Assembly (NCBI RefSeq): GCF_019431045.1
Contig: NZ_JAHXPT010000011.1
Location: forward strand, 1-64,000
Reading direction: 5' to 3'
DNA length: 64,000 bases
Source of the DNA: Clostridium weizhouense
GTDB taxonomy: Bacteria > Bacillota > Clostridia > Clostridiales > Clostridiaceae
The notes under the pieces are model-generated. The model was given only the letters and a program-made list of their open reading frames with translations. It did no database searches and was not told the origin of the DNA. Shown piece by piece: positions 57,977-64,000 of this stretch. The position numbers and the translations under genes are program-made. Numbering within the stretch: the first letter of the stretch is position 1; every line of letters begins with the position of its first letter.

Positions 57977-58750
57977 TTGGATATTAAAAATAGCCCTATA
58001 GGATTCTTTGATTCAGGTGTAGGCGGATTAAGTGTAATGAAAGAAGCTATTCGTTTAATGCCTAATGAAGATTATATATATTTTGGTGATTCTCAAAATG
58101 CACCATATGGTACAAAAAGTTTAGAGGAAGTTAGGAAATTAACTATTAATGCAGTTGATTTATTATTAGAAAGAAATGCAAAGGCGATAGTAGTAGCATG
58201 TAATACAGCAACAAGTGCAGCGATAGATTTAATTAGACATAAGTATAAAGAAGTCCCTATAATAGGAATAGAACCAGCATTAAAATTAGCAGTAAAGTAT
58301 AATAGAAAAGGTAGTATAATAATAATGGCTACACCTATGACATTAAGGGAAGAAAAATTTAAACACTTAATGGAGAATTATGATAAAGATTATAATATAA
58401 TATCATTACCATGTGCTAAATTGGTTGAATTTATAGAACAAGGTGTAATTGAAGGTAAGGATTTAGAAAACTATTTAAAACAAAAATTGGAACCCTACTT
58501 AGTTGATGAAATTGGGGTTATAGTTTTAGGATGTACACATTATCCTTTTGTAAGAAAAACATTATACAATATAGTAGATAAGAATGTACCTATTATTGAT
58601 GGTGGTGTTGGAACTTCTCAGGAATTAAAAAGGAGATTAGAAGAAAAAGGATTACTGACAGATAAAAGCCAAAAAGGAGAAGTAGTTATATTAAATTCTA
58701 ATGGTAGTAAAGAAACTATTAGTTTATGCGAAAGACTAATAAATATGTAG
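57977..58750 (+). CDS. murI: Glutamate racemase
   Basis: 257 residues from TTG 57977, which is 10 nt after GGAG; GTG 57968 is only 1 nt from that site. [15 protein letters not shown] starts the fold; the two catalytic Cys are in [11 protein letters not shown] and VLGCTHYPF. It makes D-glutamate for peptidoglycan. It is followed by a structured repeat, so it is probably a single transcript. Confidence 0.96.
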   Translation: MDIKNSPIGFFDSGVGGLSVMKEAIRLMPNEDYIYFGDSQNAPYGTKSLEEVRKLTINAVDLLLERNAKAIVVACNTATSAAIDLIRHKYKEVPIIGIEPALKLAVKYNRKGSIIIMATPMTLREEKFKHLMENYDKDYNIISLPCAKLVEFIEQGVIEGKDLENYLKQKLEPYLVDEIGVIVLGCTHYPFVRKTLYNIVDKNVPIIDGGVGTSQELKRRLEEKGLLTDKSQKGEVVILNSNGSKETISLCERLINM

Positions 58751-58800
58751 TATTAATACTAAATAATGAATTATAAAAGTTATTTAGTTAATAATAATAT

Positions 58801-58965
58801 TAAGGCATATTCAAAAAAATAATAGACCAGTATGCTCGTCTATTTTGCGTGATACTGCGTCAGCAAATTTAGCTAATACTTGCTATTAACTAAATTTACT
58901 TCCTTGTCTGACACAAAATATACAACGCCTCTTTGATCTATTATTTTATTTCATGTGCCTAAATT
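58801..58965. repeat. Long imperfect palindrome, copy E (MITE-like)
   Basis: About 165 bp. The left end TAAGGCATATTCAAAAAAAT and the inverted right end TTAGGCACATGAAATAAAAT both run on to AATAGA. The inner arms are TATTTTG..CTGCGTCAG / CTGACACAAAATA, and the centre is AAATTTAGCTAATACTTGCT / ATTAACTAAATTT. The centre resembles that of copy D at 38484-38512. The right end recurs after carB at 49211. It codes for nothing visible. Confidence 0.7.
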
Positions 58966-59027
58966 TAAGAAAAAACAGATATTTAATTATTTTAACTTAA
59001 ATGTTTGAATTTGAAAGGAGAATTTTC

Positions 59028-59549
59028 ATGAAAAATCCGATTGTTACAATAACTATGAAAAATGGAGGGGTTATTAAAGCAGAATTATATCCAGAAATGG
59101 CACCTAATACAGTAAATAATTTTATTGATTTAATAAATAGAGGATTTTATGATGAATTAATATTTCATAGAGTTATCCCAGGTTTTATGATTCAAGGGGG
59201 ATGCCCAGAAGGTAATGGAATGGGTGGTCCAGGATATAGCATAAAGGGAGAATTTTCAAATAATGGATTTAAAAATGATTTAAAACATACAAAGGGTGTA
59301 TTATCTATGGCAAGAGCTATGGATCCTAACTCTGCAGGAAGCCAATTCTTTATAATGGTTGCAGATGCTCCACATTTAGATGGCGAATATGCTTCATTTG
59401 GTAAAGTAATTGAAGGAATGGATATTGCACAAAAAATAGTTTCTTCAAAAACTGATGTATATGATAGACCTTATGAGGATCAAGTAATTGAAAATATGAA
59501 AGTTGATACTCAAGGGGAAGAATATAAAGAACCAGAAATAATAGAATAA
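59028..59549 (+). CDS. Peptidyl-prolyl cis-trans isomerase, cyclophilin type
   Basis: 173 residues from ATG 59028 with AAAGGAG 8 nt upstream. Cyclophilin motifs: FHRVIPGFMIQGGCPEG (active-site Arg and Phe), LSMARAMDPNSAGSQFFIMV, HLDGEYASFGKVIEGMD. No signal peptide, so it acts in the cytoplasm. The fold is complete. The C-terminal tail is acidic and short. Confidence 0.96.
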   Translation: MKNPIVTITMKNGGVIKAELYPEMAPNTVNNFIDLINRGFYDELIFHRVIPGFMIQGGCPEGNGMGGPGYSIKGEFSNNGFKNDLKHTKGVLSMARAMDPNSAGSQFFIMVADAPHLDGEYASFGKVIEGMDIAQKIVSSKTDVYDRPYEDQVIENMKVDTQGEEYKEPEIIE

Positions 59550-59582
59550 TATTGAGTTATATTTTATAAAGATGGTGGTATA

Positions 59583-59951
59583 ATGAGTCAAAATATTAAA
59601 TGTATATTAGTATATGGGATAGAAGAAAACATAATTACTAAAATAAAGCAAAGATATGGAAAAGTTATTAAATTAACTAATAATATGGCGAATATAAAGA
59701 TTAAAGACATAATAGAGGGAAATGACATTTTATTAGGAGAGCAGGAAGTTCCAGATGAGCAGATGGTAGTTTTTAATGGGTTCAGTGAAGGAGAATTAAA
59801 AGGTGCAATAAAGTATATAAGGAGCTTTGTTAATGGAGGAGTGTTAGCAGTAACAACACCCACTTCTAGTAATTGGTCATTTAAATATCTATTAGAACAT
59901 TTAATTGAAGAGAGAGAATGGTTTAAAATGCAACAAAAGGGGAGAGAGTAA
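59583..59951 (+). CDS. DUF3783 domain protein
   Basis: 122 residues. The region from CILVYGIEE to MVVFNGFSEGELKGAIKYIR is the DUF3783 pattern: a small alpha/beta domain, with PDEQMVVFNGF as the most conserved part. Function is unknown. GATGGTG lies 5 nt before the ATG. Its stop is 1 nt from the TTG start of the XRE regulator, so the two are translationally coupled. Confidence 0.8.
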   Translation: MSQNIKCILVYGIEENIITKIKQRYGKVIKLTNNMANIKIKDIIEGNDILLGEQEVPDEQMVVFNGFSEGELKGAIKYIRSFVNGGVLAVTTPTSSNWSFKYLLEHLIEEREWFKMQQKGRE

Positions 59952-59952
59952 G

Positions 59953-60621
59953 TTGAGTCGTGTAGGAGAAAAGATAAAACAAGCTAGAGAAAAAAATGGT
60001 ATATCTGCGAAAGTCTTAGCTAAAAAATTAGGTGTGGCTGAAAAATATATAAATGATATTGAACTTGGAAGAAAAGTTGCAAATGAATCATTTATAGAAA
60101 GAGTTGCTAAATTCTTAAAAACAGATTTAAATGATATAAGTATGGTTGTTACTGATGAAGAACTTATGAAAGAAAAGAAAAGTATAAAAGAATTGCCAAA
60201 TAAAAAAATAGAAAAATCTGAGGTATGGACAGATGCTTTTGCATCAGTGATTAAAAGTGTACCCATATATGATTATTCTCTTTCTAATAAAAAAGGATCT
60301 AAAGAACTACCTATTTATTCAAATAAAGTAGAAGGATATCCACAAGATAAAGTTTTTTATCTAGAAATAGAAGATGATGAAATGACAGGATTTAGAATGT
60401 TAAAAGGTGATTTAGCATTTGCACATATAGTTAAAGAGCTTAGTAATAACGGATTATTTTTAATAGAATATAAAGGCAAAAGAAAAATTAGACAAATAAA
60501 AAGTCTAGGAAATTCTAAGGTACTATTAGTTAGTAATTCAGGTTCTTTATTTACTGAAACCATGGAATCAAAGGAAATAAGTGTAATAGCAAAATTAGAA
60601 AGAATAGAGATAAAACTTTAA
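59953..60621 (+). CDS. XRE-family regulator with S24/LexA-like C-terminal domain lacking the catalytic Ser
   Basis: 222 residues from TTG 59953, close behind GGGGAGAG; the longer ORF from 59905 would overlap DUF3783 in another frame. HTH_3 domain at residues 1-60 (VGEKIKQAREKNGISAKVLA, then LGVAEKYINDIELG). The C-terminal 120 residues (YPQDKVFYLEIEDDEM..FRMLKGDLAFAHI) fit the S24 fold of LexA/CI, but the active-site Ser of GDSM is replaced (DDEM), so self-cleavage is not expected. It may sense a ligand or dimerise only. It is coupled to DUF3783. Confidence 0.82.
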   Translation: MSRVGEKIKQAREKNGISAKVLAKKLGVAEKYINDIELGRKVANESFIERVAKFLKTDLNDISMVVTDEELMKEKKSIKELPNKKIEKSEVWTDAFASVIKSVPIYDYSLSNKKGSKELPIYSNKVEGYPQDKVFYLEIEDDEMTGFRMLKGDLAFAHIVKELSNNGLFLIEYKGKRKIRQIKSLGNSKVLLVSNSGSLFTETMESKEISVIAKLERIEIKL

Positions 60622-60647
60622 ATATAAGAACTTAATATATAAATAAA

Positions 60648-60683
60648 AATCTTAGTAGAATATTCTACTAAGATTTTTTATTT
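60648..60683 (+). terminator. Terminator after the XRE regulator
   Basis: AATCTTAGTAGAA / TTCTACTAAGATT closing on TA, then TTTTATTT. A perfect 13-bp stem. Confidence 0.9.
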
Positions 60684-60750
60684 AAAGTGAAGTTATTATA
60701 CTTATATGCATAATATAATTTATATAAATATTTATGGAAGTGATTTATTA

Positions 60751-62607
60751 ATGCCAACAGATTTATCTAAAGTAGATTCATCTATAGGATTACTAACTAA
60801 TGTACCAAGTGCTATATTGAATAAATTATATAACAAATTTAACTTAAATAAAGAAGATAATAAAATTGAAATAATAATTTTATATAGAGATACATTTGAA
60901 AAAGTTAAATTAGAAGTTGAGACTTTAGGTGGAGAATTCATAGATTTAAATTTTAATTTTGGACTAGTAAAGATACCAGTAGATAAATTACAGGAATTAG
61001 CTTTAAGCGACAGTATTCAATATATGGAACTACCTAAAAATTTATATGAAACAGATGTATATAATAATCAAGCATCATGTATACCACAAGCCGTATCTAA
61101 TTATAACATTTCTGGAAAAGGGGTTTTAGTTGGATTTATAGATTCAGGAATAGACTATACTCATCCAGCATTTATGAATAAAGAAGGGACTACTAGAATA
61201 GAGTATATTTATGATTTGAGTACTGGAGGGAATATATATAACAAAGAAACTATTAATAGAGCTATAAAATCGGAAGACCCATTTTCAATAGTACCATCTA
61301 GAGATAGCACAGGTCATGGTACACATGTAGTAGGAATTGCATGTGCAGGAGGAAATATTAATCCTATGTATATTGGTGTAGCACCAGAAGCTTCAATAGC
61401 AATGGTAAAAGCATCAAGGGGTGTTTCGGTTTTAAGTTCACAAATAATGCAAGGCATTAAGTTTTTATTAGATAAAAGTAAGGAACTTAATATACCATTA
61501 GTAATAAATATTAGTTTAAGCACTAATAATGGAGCACATGATGGAACTAGCCTTTTAGAGCAATATATTAGAACAATAGCTAATTTAGAAAGAATATCAA
61601 TTGTTATTGCAGCAGGTAATGAAGGTGATGCTGGTCACCATTCAGGAGGATTATTAAAGAAAAGTCAGAAAAAAACATTTAATATAGCAAGTGATGAAAC
61701 AGCTATTGTTATAAATATATATAAATCTATTCTTCCAGATATAGTTATAAATATAATTTCTCCTACAGGACAAAGTAGTGGAGATATTAATTTAGAGGTT
61801 GGATATTTTCAAGGTAATATAGGAAGAAATAGATATGATATATATGTTGCAGGTCCAAAGCCATTTGAATTAAATAGTGAAATTCAAATAATTATTTCAC
61901 CAATAGGAGAGTATATAGCTGAAGGTATATGGACATTAGAGATACAAGTAATAAATCAATATGAAGGAGAATATTCAATATGGCTTCCTGTATCAGAAGG
62001 TTTAAATCCAAAAACAAAATTTTTAGAACCATTAACATTCAATACTTTGGGGATACCAGCAACCGTTGATAATATAATTGCAGTTGGGAGTTATAATGCT
62101 ATAACTAATAATATTTCAACATTTAGTGGAAGAGGAAAACTTTTAGGTGGTACAATCAGGCCTGATATTGTAGCTCCTGGAGAAGCAATATTAGGTCCTA
62201 TACCAAATGGTGGATATGATACTAAAACAGGTACATCTATGGCAGCACCTCAGGTAGCAGGTATATGTGCTTTACTTACAGAATGGGGAATAGTTAAAGG
62301 AAATGACCCATATTTATTTGGGCAAAGACTAAAATATTATTTAGTAAGAGGAGCAAATAGAACAAGAACTGACATAAAATATCCTAATCCACTATGGGGA
62401 TATGGAACTGTTTGTGCATTCTCTACACTTTCTTTAGTTGAAAATACTATTAATTTTATTTTGGGTAGTAGAAAAAAACATAATTATAGAATACATCAAT
62501 CAAATAAACTAATAAAAATAAATAGTAATGAAAAAAGTTATGAATTTTATATAGGAAATTTATTTATCAGAGTTCCTGAAAAATATTCTATACCTAACTT
62601 GCAGTAA
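60751..62607 (+). CDS. cspB: Csp-type subtilisin protease (germination protease)
   Basis: 618 residues from ATG 60751, where GGAAGTG stands 9 nt upstream; the ATG at 60706 has no site. The S8 triad is complete: Asp131 (FIDSGIDYTHP), His189 (GHGTHV), Ser496 (GTSMAAP), with oxyanion Asn290 (AAGNEG). The N-terminal 100 residues act as prodomain, and a beta insert (about 310-430) sits between Asn and Ser, as in Csp proteases. It should cleave pro-SleC in the spore coat or cortex during germination. sleC follows 58 nt downstream. No signal peptide is seen. Confidence 0.88.
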   Translation: MPTDLSKVDSSIGLLTNVPSAILNKLYNKFNLNKEDNKIEIIILYRDTFEKVKLEVETLGGEFIDLNFNFGLVKIPVDKLQELALSDSIQYMELPKNLYETDVYNNQASCIPQAVSNYNISGKGVLVGFIDSGIDYTHPAFMNKEGTTRIEYIYDLSTGGNIYNKETINRAIKSEDPFSIVPSRDSTGHGTHVVGIACAGGNINPMYIGVAPEASIAMVKASRGVSVLSSQIMQGIKFLLDKSKELNIPLVINISLSTNNGAHDGTSLLEQYIRTIANLERISIVIAAGNEGDAGHHSGGLLKKSQKKTFNIASDETAIVINIYKSILPDIVINIISPTGQSSGDINLEVGYFQGNIGRNRYDIYVAGPKPFELNSEIQIIISPIGEYIAEGIWTLEIQVINQYEGEYSIWLPVSEGLNPKTKFLEPLTFNTLGIPATVDNIIAVGSYNAITNNISTFSGRGKLLGGTIRPDIVAPGEAILGPIPNGGYDTKTGTSMAAPQVAGICALLTEWGIVKGNDPYLFGQRLKYYLVRGANRTRTDIKYPNPLWGYGTVCAFSTLSLVENTINFILGSRKKHNYRIHQSNKLIKINSNEKSYEFYIGNLFIRVPEKYSIPNLQ

Positions 62608-62665
62608 CAAATGTTTAATTAAACTCATATGATATTTTGGAAGAAAAATATTAAGGAGTAATCAT

Positions 62666-63997
62666 GTGGCTGATAAAGGAAGTTTAAAAATACAATGTTT
62701 TAATGGTGATAATTATATTCCAGTAGATGGCGCTAAAATTTATGTTAAAGAAAGTAACAGAATGGAAAATGCTACAGTTCCTATTCAATTAACTACAAAT
62801 ACAATTGGGTTAACAGATAAAATAGATTTAAGTGCACCACCTATAGAATATTCTTTAGATGAAAATAGCACGAAATTACCGTATAGTTTGTATGATATAA
62901 CAGTGCAAAGAGAGGGGTTTCAAACATTAATAATAATAGGGTGTCAGATATTCCCAGATCAGGTTGCTTATCAGAGATGTAACTTGATTGAAAGTAGAAG
63001 TAATTCTAGACAAGAAAGAGTCATAGAGATTCAACCCAATAGACTTAATGGTAATTTTCCACCTAAAATTCCAGAAGAAGAAAATAAACCATTACCACCA
63101 CCAACATCAGGAGTAGTTTTAGCTCAACCTGTTGTACCTGAATATATAGTAGTTCATCAAGGAACTCCTAATGATACATCAGCACCAAATTACAAGGTGC
63201 CATTTAAAGAGTATATTAAAAATGTTGCATCATGTGAAATTTATTCAACTTGGTCAGAAAATGCAATAAGAGCAAATATATTTTGTATAATATCATTTAC
63301 TTTAAATAGAATATATACAGAATGGTATAGAGGAAAAGGAAAGAACTTTGATGTAACAAGTTCTACAGCTTATGATCATGCATTTAGTTATGGAAGAAAT
63401 ATTTATGATAGTATAAGTGTAGTTGTAGATGAGATATTTTCTACTTATGTTAAAAGAATAGGAAAAAAACAACCTCTTTTAACTCAATATTGCGATGGCA
63501 AAAAAGTTAATTGTCCACAATGGTTAAGCCAATGGGGCAGTCAAGGTTTAGGTTCAAAAGGTATGCCTCCATTTGAAATTTTAAAATACTATTATGGAAA
63601 TGATATTGAATTGGAAACAGCTGAAAAGGTACAAGGCAGTCCTAAATCATATCCGGATTATGATTTAACTATAGGATCATCTGGGGAACCTGTTAAAACA
63701 ATACAAAATCAATTAAATAGAATATCTCGAAATTATCCATTAATACCTAAAGTTGCAGAAGATGGAGTTTTTGGTTCAAAAACTGTAGATGCAGTTAAGG
63801 TATTTCAACAGGTATTTAATTTACCACAAACAGGAGTTGTTGATTATTCAACATGGTATAAAATATCTGACGTTTATGTAGGAGTAACTAAAATAGCAGA
63901 ACTTAGAGGTTCTATTGATAAAGAGCGAATTTTTATTCCTCCAATAACTTTGGAATCATACAGTAAGAACATTCCTAATTTCTCTTATTTTGAATAG
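62666..63997 (+). CDS. sleC: Spore cortex-lytic enzyme precursor SleC
   Basis: 443 residues, complete. GTG start 62666, 7 nt after AAGGAG; the ATG at 62664 is out of frame. An N-terminal pre-pro part (about 1-150) with CNA-B-like sequence ends before V151 (VLAQPVVPEYIVVH), the place where mature C. perfringens SleC begins. The catalytic SpoIID-like domain follows (about 170-330: SCEIYSTWSENAIRAN, SSTAYDHAF). A C-terminal peptidoglycan-binding domain is present (GSSGEPVKTIQNQLN...VDAVKVFQQVF). It degrades cortex peptidoglycan after activation by the Csp protease encoded upstream. Confidence 0.94.
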   Translation: MADKGSLKIQCFNGDNYIPVDGAKIYVKESNRMENATVPIQLTTNTIGLTDKIDLSAPPIEYSLDENSTKLPYSLYDITVQREGFQTLIIIGCQIFPDQVAYQRCNLIESRSNSRQERVIEIQPNRLNGNFPPKIPEEENKPLPPPTSGVVLAQPVVPEYIVVHQGTPNDTSAPNYKVPFKEYIKNVASCEIYSTWSENAIRANIFCIISFTLNRIYTEWYRGKGKNFDVTSSTAYDHAFSYGRNIYDSISVVVDEIFSTYVKRIGKKQPLLTQYCDGKKVNCPQWLSQWGSQGLGSKGMPPFEILKYYYGNDIELETAEKVQGSPKSYPDYDLTIGSSGEPVKTIQNQLNRISRNYPLIPKVAEDGVFGSKTVDAVKVFQQVFNLPQTGVVDYSTWYKISDVYVGVTKIAELRGSIDKERIFIPPITLESYSKNIPNFSYFE

Positions 63998-64000
63998 TGA

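Overview
The window is about 27-28% G+C, has strong Shine-Dalgarno sites throughout, and carries Firmicute RNA regulators (a T-box and a PyrR leader). It also encodes AddAB, a clostridial monomeric [FeFe]-hydrogenase, and the spore-germination pair Csp protease/SleC. Together these point to a spore-forming anaerobe of Clostridium sensu stricto, in the broad neighbourhood of C. perfringens or C. septicum. The species is not determined, and almost everything reads as chromosomal core or near-core sequence.

Layout. 1-240: 3' end of a 5S rRNA gene, then tRNA(CAT) and tRNA-Ala. 327-3044: HD-domain protein, NiaR-like regulator, FAD oxidoreductase and a shortened DUF1667 protein. 3062-5605: T-box controlled serS followed by two near-identical promoter-tRNA-Ser(TGA)-tRNA-Ser(GCT)-terminator units. 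5685-13436: acetyltransferase and the addB-addA recombination nuclease. 13488-21391: L,D-transpeptidase, DUF1189 protein, dicarboxylate/amino-acid symporter, soluble histidine kinase, tRNA-Arg, a stand-alone CARF/DUF1887 (Card1-like) nuclease, phosphatidylserine decarboxylase, TetR regulator. 21563-27583: [FeFe]-hydrogenase, ABC-F protein, and an NSS transporter preceded by a 21-codon tyrosine-rich leader peptide with mutually exclusive hairpins, then a hemolysin III (PAQR) protein. 27783-32603: DUF1836 protein, ABC-class ATPase, lipoprotein, a cluster of tiny ORFs with an apparent frame slip, and a chloramphenicol acetyltransferase. 32853-44548: YjiH protein, chemoreceptor, proBA, acetyltransferase, a PH-domain pair, a short-chain dehydrogenase, a HAD phosphatase and a soluble zinc-binding chemoreceptor. 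44600-49204: PyrR-type leader and carAB. 49393-57507: HD-GYP protein, GlpQ-like phosphodiesterase, then a minus-strand set (membrane glycosyltransferase, UbiA-type phosphoribosyl-polyprenyl synthase, HAD phosphatase, zinc-ribbon protein), then a long-form glutamine synthetase. 57977-63997: murI, cyclophilin, DUF3783 protein, XRE/S24-like regulator, and the germination protease cspB with its substrate sleC.

How the genes fit together. serS and the tRNA-Ser genes form a serine-translation block: the T-box TGGC tetrad is complementary to the GCCA tails of the serine tRNAs. The Csp protease and pro-SleC form the cortex-lysis step of germination. UbiA, HAD and the membrane glycosyltransferase could form a short route that makes and uses a polyprenyl-phosphate pentose donor at the cell surface. 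Repeated imperfect palindromes (26822, 38438, 41278, 53643, 58801 and a half copy at 49211) lie between genes; one supplies the last residues and stop codon of the glycosyltransferase.

The best candidates for something undescribed are the Tyr-rich leader and its competing hairpins at 25099-25378, the orphan CARF nuclease at 18594, the UbiA-HAD-GT set, and the translationally coupled micro-ORF cluster at 30933. No CRISPR array, prophage or complete insertion sequence was seen.
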